NCBI RefSeq assembly: GCF_900106035.1
Contig: NZ_FNUC01000003.1
Coordinates: 2,535,501-2,599,500 of the forward strand
DNA length: 64,000 nt
DNA from: Jiangella alba
GTDB taxonomy: Bacteria; Actinomycetota; Actinomycetes; Jiangellales; Jiangellaceae
Reading direction: 5' to 3'
The position numbers and the translations under genes were made by a program. Position 1 is the stretch's first letter, and each line of letters starts with the position of its first letter. The notes under the pieces are model-generated. The model saw only the letters and a program-made list of their open reading frames with translations, made no database searches and was not told the DNA's origin. Below are positions 16,559-24,026 of the stretch, piece after piece.

Positions 16559-16618
16559 TGAGTTGAGCGGAACGACGCCCCGATTGCTGACGGAACCGGC
16601 CTGTGGCATGGCTCACAC
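16559..16618 (-). promoter_or_regulatory. Upstream element B of the MFS gene (copy of element at 14941)
   Basis: This is the second copy of the 60-bp block. On the minus strand it reads CGTCAGC-N16-CGCTC, with the CGCTC ending at 16565, so RNA would start about 7 nt on, at the ATG (16557). Spacing between the two boxes is identical to element A. This suggests one sigma factor reads both, most simply the linked SigJ. Confidence 0.55.
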
Positions 16619-16624
16619 GAGGGC

Positions 16625-17491
16625 TCAGACCACGGTGGGCCCGAGGTCGTGCACCGCCGTGCCGTGCGCTTCGACCGCGAGGTCCTGCCACTGCGCCCAG
16701 GTCGCGAGCCGGTCGGCGTAGACCTTCTGCACGATCTGGTAGCCCTGGGGGCCGAAGAACACCCGCAGCGGCGGGTTCTCGGCGTCGACGATCTTCAGCA
16801 GCGCCTGGGCCGCGGCGGCCGGGTCGCCGCCGGGGGACTTGTCGACGAACGCGGCGATGCGCTGGCGCACGCCGTCGTAGATCGGGTTGCGGACGGCCTG
16901 GTCGCCGTCGGTGAGGGGGTCGGGCTTCTCACCGCCGCGCCGGGTGGCGAAGCCGCCGGGGGCGACCACCGTCACCTTGACGCCGAACGCGCCGACCTCC
17001 TGCGACAGCGAGTCGAGCAGGCCCTCCAGGGCCCACTTCGACGCGTGGTACCCGCCGCCCAGCGGCGCCGAGAACAGGCCGGCCATGGACGACAGCTGAA
17101 TGACGTGCCCGCTGCCCTGCTCGCGCAGGTACGGCACCACGGCCTGCACGACCCGCAGCGCGCCGAACAGGTTGGTGTCCAGCACGTCGCGCAGTTGCTG
17201 CTCGGACAGCTCCTCGACCGCGCCGACCAGGGCGTAGCCCGCGTTGCTGACGACGACGTCGAGACGGCCGAAGTGCTCGTGGGCCCGCTGCACGCTCCGG
17301 AACACGCCGGCTCGGTCGGTCACGTCCATCTCGAGCGGGAGCACCGCGTCGCCATGGGTGTCGACCAGGTCGTCCAGGGTCGCGATGTTCCGGGCGGTCG
17401 CCGCCACCCGGTCGCCGCGCGACAGCGCCGCCTCGACGAACTCGCGGCCGAGGCCGCGGGACGAACCGGTGACGAACCACACCTTGCTCAT
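16625..17491 (-). CDS. Short-chain dehydrogenase/reductase (SDR)
   Basis: A 288-residue classical SDR. The cofactor motif is TGSSRGLGREF (residues 8-18), with NAG at NAGYALVGA, SSMAG for the catalytic serine and YHASKWALEGLL for Tyr and Lys. The Thr-Ala-Arg following beta-2 (AATARN) suggests NADP(H). Substrate unknown. GGAG lies upstream of the ATG. Promoter-like TGTCACA and CGTC boxes sit about 60 and 42 nt upstream. It starts the minus-strand SDR-MFS-oxidoreductase-sigJ series. Confidence 0.9.
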   Translation of the reverse strand: MSKVWFVTGSSRGLGREFVEAALSRGDRVAATARNIATLDDLVDTHGDAVLPLEMDVTDRAGVFRSVQRAHEHFGRLDVVVSNAGYALVGAVEELSEQQLRDVLDTNLFGALRVVQAVVPYLREQGSGHVIQLSSMAGLFSAPLGGGYHASKWALEGLLDSLSQEVGAFGVKVTVVAPGGFATRRGGEKPDPLTDGDQAVRNPIYDGVRQRIAAFVDKSPGGDPAAAAQALLKIVDAENPPLRVFFGPQGYQIVQKVYADRLATWAQWQDLAVEAHGTAVHDLGPTVV

Positions 17492-17532
17492 GGTTTCTCC
17501 GCATCTCTCTGGGGTTGGCTCTCGAATCCCCA

Positions 17533-17560
17533 GACGAGACGGCCGGGCGCGGCTGTGACA
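17533..17560 (-). promoter_or_regulatory. ECF41/SigJ-like promoter (TGTCACA-N17-CGTC) of the SDR gene
   Basis: On the minus strand TGTCACA (17560-17554) is followed by 17 nt and CGTC (17536-17533), 42 nt before the SDR start. The ECF41/SigJ recognition pattern reported for the family is TGTCACA, about 16 nt, CGTC. The match is exact in both boxes with one extra spacer base. Confidence 0.6.
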
Positions 17561-17573
17561 TCGCCGCCGTTCG

Positions 17574-17930
17574 TCAGCTCTGGCCGAAGGAGACCCGCGT
17601 GACGGTGTCGCCGGCGCCGAAGTCGACGACCAGCAGCTCGAAGTCGATCATCGTCCGTTGGGTCGAGTACTCCCAGACGGCGGCGTCGGCCGCGCCGCCC
17701 TCGCCGAGCAGTTCGGCGGTCTCGGCGCGGGTGGCGTCGTCGAGCAGGCCGCAGTCGACGACGACGTCGGCCAGCTCACCCCTGCGGGCGCCCTCGTCGT
17801 CGTCGGCGGGGTCGAGGCCGGCCCACTCGGCGGGGTCGAAGTCGCAGCTCGCCTCGTCGCCGTCGCCATCGGTGCAGCCGGTGGCGAGGACGGCGACGAC
17901 CAGCGCGGCCGCCGCGAGGGTGGCGCGCAT
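17574..17930 (-). CDS. Small secreted lipoprotein of unknown function
   Basis: A 118-residue protein with a lipoprotein signal: hydrophobic residues 3-17, lipobox LATGC with cysteine 19, then acidic TDGDGDEAS. The mature part is acidic and has two further cysteines (SCDFDP and VVDCGLL) that could form a disulphide. No domain recognised. It starts 6 nt after the stop of the 5'-3' exonuclease gene on the same strand, so it is probably read from that message; the two functions have no obvious link. Confidence 0.7.
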   Translation of the reverse strand: MRATLAAAALVVAVLATGCTDGDGDEASCDFDPAEWAGLDPADDDEGARRGELADVVVDCGLLDDATRAETAELLGEGGAADAAVWEYSTQRTMIDFELLVVDFGAGDTVTRVSFGQS

Positions 17931-17936
17931 CGGCGG

Positions 17937-18866
17937 CTACGCCGGGGCCGCGCCGAACGCGTTGAGCACCCGGTTCAGCGAGGAGTCCAGGCCCCACCGG
18001 CTCGCCAGCTCGACCAGCGCCTCCGGGTCGGCCGGCGCCGACGGCAGGGTGTCGTCGTACGCGGGCAGCGGGACGTCGTGGCGCACCTTGACGACGTCGG
18101 GCGCGACGGCCAGGTAGTCGTGGGCGTCGGCGATCTTGCGCCGCAGCGTCGGCGACAGCTCCGCCGCGGGGTCGTCGAGCGCCGCCAGCAGGCCGTCGAT
18201 GGTGCCGAACCGAGTGATCAGCGTGCCGGCGGTCTTGTCGCCGACGCCGGACACGCCGGGCAGGCCGTCGCTGGGATCGCCGCGCAGCGTCGCGAAGTCG
18301 GCGTACGAGCGGCCCGGGATGCCGTACTTCGCCGCCACCACCGACTCGTCGACCACCTCGTGCCGGCCGACGCCACGGGCGGTGTACAGGATGCGCACGC
18401 CCCGCTCGTCGTCGACCAGCTGGAACAGGTCGCGGTCGCCGGTGACGACGTCGACCGGGCCCTTGTCGCCGGACGCGAGCGTGCCGATGACGTCGTCGGC
18501 CTCGAAGCCCGGCACCCCGAAGTGCGCGATGCCCAGCGCCGTCAGCACGTCGTCGATGATCGGCAGCTGCGCCTGCAGCGCCGCCGGCACCTCCTCGATG
18601 TTGCGCGCCGCGTTGGCCAGCCGGTGCGCCTTGTACGACGGCAGCAGCGCCACCCGGAACGCCGGGCGCCAGTCGGCGTCGAGGCAGGCCACCAGCCGAG
18701 CCGGCCGGCGGTCGGTGGTGAGCCGGGCGATGAAGTCGAGCAGCCCGCGCACGGCGTTGACCGGCGTGCCGTCGGGCGCCTTGATCGACTCGGGCACGCC
18801 GAAGAAGGCGCGGAAGTACAGCGAGGCGGTGTCGAGAAGCATCAGGCGGTTCTCGGTCCCGGGCAT
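17937..18866 (-). CDS. 5'-3' exonuclease (flap/PolA N-terminal-like domain)
   Basis: A 309-residue stand-alone nuclease like the N-terminal domain of DNA polymerase I. Metal-binding acidic clusters are visible: MLLDTASLYFRAFFG near the start, ACLDADW, GFEADDVIGTLAS and VVTGDRDLFQLV. The helix-hairpin-helix region follows (LRGDPSDGLPGVSGVGDKTA). It removes 5' flaps or RNA primers. Related single-domain proteins occur near helY and a peptidase in mycobacteria, as here. TAGGCT lies 7 nt upstream of the ATG. Confidence 0.92.
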   Translation of the reverse strand: MPGTENRLMLLDTASLYFRAFFGVPESIKAPDGTPVNAVRGLLDFIARLTTDRRPARLVACLDADWRPAFRVALLPSYKAHRLANAARNIEEVPAALQAQLPIIDDVLTALGIAHFGVPGFEADDVIGTLASGDKGPVDVVTGDRDLFQLVDDERGVRILYTARGVGRHEVVDESVVAAKYGIPGRSYADFATLRGDPSDGLPGVSGVGDKTAGTLITRFGTIDGLLAALDDPAAELSPTLRRKIADAHDYLAVAPDVVKVRHDVPLPAYDDTLPSAPADPEALVELASRWGLDSSLNRVLNAFGAAPA

Positions 18867-18873
18867 GGCCGTC

Positions 18874-18879
18874 AGCCTA
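18874..18879 (-). promoter_or_regulatory. -10 box (TAGGCT) for the 5'-3' exonuclease gene
   Basis: On the minus strand TAGGCT is followed by 7 nt and the ATG at 18866 with no ribosome-binding site, a leaderless pattern. Confidence 0.45.
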
Positions 18880-18903
18880 CTGAGACGGCCGCCCGCACGG
18901 TCG

Positions 18904-18932
18904 TTGACAGGCCCGGACGGCGGTTCTACGTT
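18904..18932 (+). promoter_or_regulatory. Vegetative-type promoter of the MMPL gene
   Basis: TTGACA (18904-18909), a 17-nt spacer and TACGTT (18927-18932) form a good sigma-70-like promoter. RNA would start near 18939, leaving a short leader with a GGGGGG ribosome-binding tract before ATG 18956. Confidence 0.6.
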
Positions 18933-18955
18933 GCTGGAAGACGCCGGGGGGCACG

Positions 18956-21121
18956 ATGGCGCAGACAGCGGGGTTGGAACGGCTCGGGCGCGCGTGCGCC
19001 CGGCACGCGTGGCCGGTCATCGGGGTGTGGCTGGTGGTGCTGGTCGCTGCCGTCGGGGCCGACCGGGTGTGGGGCGGCACGTTCAGCGACGACTTCACCC
19101 TGCCGGGCACCGAGTCCGGTGACGGCAGCGACCTGCTGGTCGACCACGGGGTCACGGCCAGTTCGTACTCGGCGCGGCTGGTGTTCCAGGACGCCGACGG
19201 CCTGACGGCGCAGCAGGACGCCCTCGACGAGGTCGTGACGGACGTCGCGGCCGTCGACCACGTCCTGACGGTGTCCGACGTGGTCCCGGCGCAGGACGGC
19301 ACCGTCGGCTACGTCACCGTCCAGTTCGACGGCAACCCGGGCGCGTTCGGATCGGCGTTCGTCGACGACATGGACACCGCGACCGACCCGGCGCGCGACG
19401 CCGGTGTCGACGTCGACTACACCGGCGCGCTGGGGCAGGCGGCCGAACCGGCGCCGAACGACCGGCTGTCCGAGAGCATCGGGATCGCCGTGGCGATCGT
19501 CGTGCTGCTGGCGGCGTTCGGCAGCGTCCTGGCGGCGTTGCTGCCGATCGTCTCGTCGGTCATCGGGGTGCTGACGGCGCTCAGCCTGCTCGGGCTGCTG
19601 GCCGCCGCCGTCGACTTCGGGACGGCGTCGCCGACGCTGGCCGCGATGCTGGGGCTGGGCGTCGGCATCGACTACGCGCTGTTCCTGACCACCCGGCACC
19701 GGCAACAGCTGATGAACGGCGCCGACCCGGTCGACGCGGCCGGGCGGACCGTCGCCACCAGCGGCCGGTCGGTGCTGATCGCCGCGTGCACCGTCGTCAT
19801 CGCGCTGTCCGGGCTGTGGGCCACCCGCATCGACTTCATCGGCAAGCTGGGGCTGGCCGCCGGGTGCGGCGTCGTCGTGGCCGGGGTGGCCGCCGTGACC
19901 CTGGTGCCCGCGCTGCTCGGCGCGGCCGGACGGCTGATCGACCGGTTCCGGGTGCGGACGCCGGTCGCGGAGGAGTCCGGCGACGGGTCGGCGTCGGGGT
20001 GGCTGCGGTACGCGCTGGCCCTGGACCGGCACCCGTGGCGCTACCTGCTGGCCGGCGTGGCGGTCGTCGCGGTGCTGGCGATCCCGGCCCTCTCGCTCTA
20101 CCTCGGCCACGTCGACGACGGCGCGTCGGCGCGCGGCAGCACCACCCGGGAGGCCTACGACGCCATCACCGACGGCTTCGGCCAGGGCGTGAACGGCCAG
20201 TTCACCGTCGCCATCGAGGTCGGCGACGGCGACGACGGCGCGACCATCGCGTCGGACCTGCAGGACGCCATCGCCGGCACGTCCGGCGTGGCCGCGGTCA
20301 CCGACTTCACCCCGAGCCAGGACGGCGACCTCTACGTGGCGACGGTGACGCCGTCGACCCGGCCGCAGGACGAGGCCACCGACGACCTGCTGCACACGCT
20401 GCGCGACGACACGATCGCGCCGCTGCTGGCCGGGTCGAACACGGTGTCGTACGTGACCGGGATGACCGCGGCGCAGCTGGACTTCCGCGACCTGGTGGCC
20501 GAGCGGCTGCCGGAGATCATCGCGATCGTCGTCAGCGCCGCGTTCATCGTGCTGCTGCTGTCGTTCCGCAGCCCGGTGCTCGCGCTCAAGGCGGCGATCC
20601 TCAACCTGCTCTCCATCGCGGCCGCCTACGGCGTGGTCGTCGCCGTCTTCCAGTGGGGCTGGGGGTCGTCGCTGCTGGGCGTGGACCAGCAGGTGCCGAT
20701 CGAATCGTACGTCCCGATGATCATGTTCGCGATCGTGTTCGGGCTGTCGATGGACTACGAGGTGTTCCTGCTCTCACGGGTCCGCGAGGCGTGGCTGGCG
20801 ACGGGGGAGAACCACGGCAGCGTCACGACCGGGCTGGCGGTGACGGCGCGGGTCATCTCGTCGGCGGCGCTGATCATGATGAGCGTCTTCTTCGCGTTCG
20901 TCGTCTCCGACAGCGTCGTGATCAAGATGCTCGCGATCGGGCTGGGGTTCAGTGTGCTCATCGACGCGACGGTGATCCGCCTGCTGGTCGTGCCGACGGC
21001 GATGTTCCTGCTCGGCGACCGGTGCTGGTGGCTGCCGCACTGGCTGGACCGCGCGCTGCCGCACCTCGAGCCGGAGCCGGCGCGGGAGCCCGGCCAGGAC
21101 CTCAGCCGCTCGGGCCGCTGA
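18956..21121 (+). CDS. MMPL/RND-family membrane transporter
   Basis: A 721-residue RND-type transporter with the two-fold MMPL plan. Each half has one span, a large external loop and five spans. The conserved intramembrane motifs are GIDYALFLTTRHRQ in the first half and SMDYEVFLLSRVREAW in the second. These proteins export lipids, siderophores or drugs using proton flow. The cargo here is unknown and no lipid-synthesis gene is adjacent. The 3' end overlaps the convergent sortase gene by 20 nt. Confidence 0.92.
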   Translation: MAQTAGLERLGRACARHAWPVIGVWLVVLVAAVGADRVWGGTFSDDFTLPGTESGDGSDLLVDHGVTASSYSARLVFQDADGLTAQQDALDEVVTDVAAVDHVLTVSDVVPAQDGTVGYVTVQFDGNPGAFGSAFVDDMDTATDPARDAGVDVDYTGALGQAAEPAPNDRLSESIGIAVAIVVLLAAFGSVLAALLPIVSSVIGVLTALSLLGLLAAAVDFGTASPTLAAMLGLGVGIDYALFLTTRHRQQLMNGADPVDAAGRTVATSGRSVLIAACTVVIALSGLWATRIDFIGKLGLAAGCGVVVAGVAAVTLVPALLGAAGRLIDRFRVRTPVAEESGDGSASGWLRYALALDRHPWRYLLAGVAVVAVLAIPALSLYLGHVDDGASARGSTTREAYDAITDGFGQGVNGQFTVAIEVGDGDDGATIASDLQDAIAGTSGVAAVTDFTPSQDGDLYVATVTPSTRPQDEATDDLLHTLRDDTIAPLLAGSNTVSYVTGMTAAQLDFRDLVAERLPEIIAIVVSAAFIVLLLSFRSPVLALKAAILNLLSIAAAYGVVVAVFQWGWGSSLLGVDQQVPIESYVPMIMFAIVFGLSMDYEVFLLSRVREAWLATGENHGSVTTGLAVTARVISSAALIMMSVFFAFVVSDSVVIKMLAIGLGFSVLIDATVIRLLVVPTAMFLLGDRCWWLPHWLDRALPHLEPEPAREPGQDLSRSGR

Positions 21122-21806
21122 CCAGCGTGCCGGTGGCGTACATGCGGTGCGACGAGCCGAACCGCGGCCAGCAGGTGGTGAGCGTGATGCGCCGCTCCGT
21201 CGGCTCGGTGTCGCGCGGCTCGCCCGGCACGGGATCGACCACCCACACGTCACTGATGTTGATCTTGTTGCCGTTGCTGTCGCCGTCGGGCGCGTCGTCG
21301 AGCGCGTAGACGTAGGTGCCGTCGGCCATCTCGATCTCGATGGTGTCGCCCACCCGCAGGTCGGGGAAGCCGGCGAACGGCGAGAGGTGGCCGGAGCGGT
21401 GCGCGGCGATGCCGACGTTGCCGACCTCACCAGGGTTGGCGGTGTTCGGGTAGTGGCCGGGGCCGCGGGCGAGGTCGTCGGGCTGCACGCCCTGGACGAC
21501 GGTGAACTCCCAGTCGTCGCCGAAGCGGGGGATGCGCAGGATGCCGTAGGCGTCGCCGTCGGCCAGCTCGTCCGGGTCGGGCGGCGCGGTGCCGGAGTCG
21601 AGCTGGCCCCACTGCACGCTCAGCTCGTCCTCGAGCTTGTCCTGCGCCTGCGCGGTCTGGATGCCGGTGCCCCAGATGATGTAGACGACGAAGAGCAGGA
21701 CCAGCACGCCCGCGGTGAGCAGGAGCTCGCCGATGCCCCCGACGACGACGGCCCAGGCGCTGCGGCGCGGGCGGTTGCTGACGCGCTGCTGCGCGTGTCG
21801 TGGCAT
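21102..21806 (-). CDS. Class E sortase
   Basis: A 234-residue sortase with an N-terminal membrane anchor (about residues 19-46) and an external catalytic domain. Catalytic residues are His136 (GIAAHRSGH), Cys212 (TLTTCWPR) and Arg221 (SSHRMYATG). Class E enzymes in actinobacteria join LAXTG-type proteins to the cell wall or pili. No sortase substrate gene is in this window, so its targets are elsewhere. The ATG lies 6 nt behind a TAGGGT box. Confidence 0.9.
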   Translation of the reverse strand: MPRHAQQRVSNRPRRSAWAVVVGGIGELLLTAGVLVLLFVVYIIWGTGIQTAQAQDKLEDELSVQWGQLDSGTAPPDPDELADGDAYGILRIPRFGDDWEFTVVQGVQPDDLARGPGHYPNTANPGEVGNVGIAAHRSGHLSPFAGFPDLRVGDTIEIEMADGTYVYALDDAPDGDSNGNKINISDVWVVDPVPGEPRDTEPTERRITLTTCWPRFGSSHRMYATGTLVSGPSG

Positions 21807-21812
21807 ACCACG

Positions 21813-21818
21813 ACCCTA
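21813..21818 (-). promoter_or_regulatory. -10 box (TAGGGT) for the sortase gene
   Basis: TAGGGT on the minus strand is 6 nt from the ATG at 21806. It lies back to back with a plus-strand TAGAGT (21832-21837), giving two leaderless divergent promoters in a 38-bp gap. Confidence 0.5.
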
Positions 21819-21831
21819 ATGGCGCGGCGGC

Positions 21832-21837
21832 TAGAGT
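21832..21837 (+). promoter_or_regulatory. -10 box (TAGAGT) for the GPP34 gene
   Basis: TAGAGT is followed by 7 nt and the GTG at 21845; no ribosome-binding site is present. This supports GTG 21845 as the start. Confidence 0.5.
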
Positions 21838-21844
21838 CGAAGAC

Positions 21845-22522
21845 GTGTTGATCGCCGAGGACCTCCTGCTGCTCGCCTACGACGACGAAACGGGCAAGTC
21901 GGTCATCGACGGCACCCGCCTGGAGTACGGGCTGGCCGGCGCGCTGCTGCTGGAGCTGTCCGTCCTGGGCAAGGTGTCCGTCGCCGGGCCGGGCGAGGCG
22001 GTGAAGCGCGACCGGCTGGTGGTCCGCGACACCACGCCTGCCGGCGACGACGTCCTCGACCACGCACTGGCCGAGCTGGCCGACGACGAGGGCAAGAAGC
22101 CGAAGAACGTCATCGGCTCGCTGCGCAAGGGCCTGCGCGACCGCCTGCTGAACCGCCTCGCCGGGCGCGGGCTGCTGCGGCAGGAGTCCGGCACGGTGCT
22201 GGGCATCTTCCCGACGACGCGCTGGCCGGCTGCCGACGCGTCGCACGAGGCCGCCGTCCGGCAGCGGCTGCAGGACGTGCTGGTCACCGGCCTGGCGCCG
22301 GACCCGCGCACGGCGGCGCTGGTGTCGCTGCTGCTCGCCGTCGACGGCCTGCGCAAAGTGGTGCCGTCGGAGGACCGCCGCGCGGTGAAGCGGCGGGCGC
22401 AGGAGATCGCCGATGGCGACTGGGCCGCCGACGCCGTCAAGAAGGCGGTCCAGGAGGTGCAGGCCGCGGTCACCGGCGCCATCCTCGCCGCGACCGCGGC
22501 CGGTGCGGCCGGCAGCAGCTGA
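21845..22522 (+). CDS. GOLPH3/VPS74 (GPP34) family protein
   Basis: A 225-residue protein of the GPP34 fold. It begins LIAEDLLLLAYDDETGKS, then the LEYGLAGALLLELSVLGKV helix, ending in an all-alpha region with a long helix (RRAVKRRAQEIADGDW). In eukaryotes GOLPH3 binds phosphatidylinositol 4-phosphate on Golgi membranes; in actinomycetes the many paralogues have no settled role. A membrane-surface function is plausible given the phosphoinositide-binding relatives. Start chosen from the leaderless -10 spacing. Confidence 0.85.
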   Translation: MLIAEDLLLLAYDDETGKSVIDGTRLEYGLAGALLLELSVLGKVSVAGPGEAVKRDRLVVRDTTPAGDDVLDHALAELADDEGKKPKNVIGSLRKGLRDRLLNRLAGRGLLRQESGTVLGIFPTTRWPAADASHEAAVRQRLQDVLVTGLAPDPRTAALVSLLLAVDGLRKVVPSEDRRAVKRRAQEIADGDWAADAVKKAVQEVQAAVTGAILAATAAGAAGSS

Positions 22523-22527
22523 CCGCC

Positions 22528-22533
22528 TAGAGT
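22528..22533 (+). promoter_or_regulatory. -10 box (TAGAGT) for the M24 peptidase gene
   Basis: TAGAGT is followed by GCGTCGG (7 nt) and GTG 22541. The spacing favours this GTG over an in-frame GTG at 22532, which lies inside the -10 box. Confidence 0.5.
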
Positions 22534-22540
22534 GCGTCGG

Positions 22541-23647
22541 GTGACCGCCGATCTCGACGACCGCCTCGTCCGTGCCCGCGCCGCCGCTGCCGCCGCCGGG
22601 CTCGACGCCCTGCTGATCACGCCCGGCGCCGGGCTGCGCTACCTCACCGGCTACGACGCCAAGCCGCTCGAACGGCTCACCTGCCTGGTGCTGCCGGTCG
22701 AGGAGACGGCGACGCTGCTGGTGCCCGCGCTGGAGCGGCCGGCCGCGCTGGCGTCCGGCGCCGGCTCGCTCGCGCTGGACGTCCACGCCTGGCAGGAGAC
22801 CGACGACGCCGTCGCGCTGGCCGCCGGGCTGCTGCCGGGTGCGCGCCGGGTCGGGCTGGACGACCACATGTGGGCCGAGAAGGCGCTGCGGTTCCGCGCC
22901 GCCATGCCCGCCGCCGAGCAGGTCGCCGCCGGCCCCGTGCTGTCCTCGCTGCGGTCGCGCAAGTCCGCGGACGAGGTCGGCCTGCTGCGCGAGGCGGCCG
23001 CCGCCATCGACCGCGTCCACGGCCGCATGGGCGAATGGCTGCGGGCCGGGCGCACCGAGGCCGAGGTCGGCCGCGACATCGCCGCCGCGATCCTCGCCGA
23101 GGGCCACGTGTCCGCCGACTTCGTCATCGTCGCCTCCGGGCCCAACGGCGCCAGCCCGCACCACGAGACCAGCGACCGCGTCATCGCCGACGGCGACCCC
23201 GTCGTCGTCGACATCGGCGGCACGACGGCGGCCGGGTACTGCTCCGACTCCACCCGCACCTACGCCGTCGGCCGTCCCTCGGACGAGTTCCGCACGGCGT
23301 ACGACGCGCTGCTGGCGGCGCAGGAGGCCGCCGTGGCGCACGTCCGGCCCGGCGTCACCGCCGAGTCGGTCGACGCGGCGGCGCGCGACGTGCTGGTGGC
23401 GGCCGGGCTGGGGGAGTACTTCATCCACCGCACCGGCCACGGCATCGGGCTGGAGACGCACGAGGACCCGTACATCGTCGCCGGCAACACCACGCCGCTG
23501 GAGCCGGGCATGGCGTTCTCCGTCGAGCCGGGGTTCTACCTGGCCGGGCGCTACGGCGCGCGCATCGAGGACATCGTCGTCACCACCGACGACGGCGTCG
23601 AGGCATTGAACCGGCGGCCGCGAGCCCTCATGATCATGGATACGTGA
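22541..23647 (+). CDS. M24-family metallopeptidase (Xaa-Pro aminopeptidase/prolidase)
   Basis: A 368-residue pita-bread peptidase. The N-terminal creatinase-like domain is about residues 1-130; the catalytic domain follows. Dinuclear-metal ligands are visible: Asp in VVDIGG, Asp in YCSDSTRT, His in HRTGHGIGL, Glu in SVEPGFY and Glu in RIEDIVV. It should cleave X-Pro bonds in peptides in the cytoplasm. A relative (pepE) lies near helY and the 5'-3' exonuclease in mycobacteria, so the location is conserved. Confidence 0.9.
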   Translation: MTADLDDRLVRARAAAAAAGLDALLITPGAGLRYLTGYDAKPLERLTCLVLPVEETATLLVPALERPAALASGAGSLALDVHAWQETDDAVALAAGLLPGARRVGLDDHMWAEKALRFRAAMPAAEQVAAGPVLSSLRSRKSADEVGLLREAAAAIDRVHGRMGEWLRAGRTEAEVGRDIAAAILAEGHVSADFVIVASGPNGASPHHETSDRVIADGDPVVVDIGGTTAAGYCSDSTRTYAVGRPSDEFRTAYDALLAAQEAAVAHVRPGVTAESVDAAARDVLVAAGLGEYFIHRTGHGIGLETHEDPYIVAGNTTPLEPGMAFSVEPGFYLAGRYGARIEDIVVTTDDGVEALNRRPRALMIMDT

Positions 23648-23723
23648 CCTTGCGGACATAACGCCGACATCGCCGCGCGCGAGCGTGGTCCGCGGACCCG
23701 TCCCGACCACCTCGAGGAGCGAC

Positions 23724-24026
23724 ATGGCGCCCACCCCACCGTCCGACGCCGAGCTCGACGTGATGATCCGTGCCCGGCTCGCCGCCGTCGGCATCGACCT
23801 GGACCAGCTGCCGCCCGGCGCCGAACCCGATCCGGAGACCGGGGCGCCCGGCCAGGCCGCCGTCCTGGCGTCGCTGCGCTCGTTCGCGCGGAGGTCACTG
23901 GCCGAGATCAGCGCCTGGGTGCCGCCGGCGCCGTCCGGCACCCCCGCCGAGCAGGCCGTCGAGCTGTCGCAGCAGGCGGCGCCGATGCTGTACCCGTCCA
24001 TCGCCACCGCCTGGCGGGACGCATGA
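23724..24026 (+). CDS. Small protein coupled to amidase, unknown function
   Basis: A 100-residue soluble protein beginning MAPTPPSDAELDVMI, with two predicted helical stretches (IRARLAAVGIDLDQL and LRSFARRSLAEISAW) and ending AAPMLYPSIATAWRDA. GAGGAG (23714-23719) precedes the ATG. Its stop overlaps the ATG of the amidase (ATGA), so the two are translated together. Small helical partners of amidases exist elsewhere (AtzG-like, GatC-like), but I see no sequence match. Role as a partner is inference. Confidence 0.6.
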   Translation: MAPTPPSDAELDVMIRARLAAVGIDLDQLPPGAEPDPETGAPGQAAVLASLRSFARRSLAEISAWVPPAPSGTPAEQAVELSQQAAPMLYPSIATAWRDA

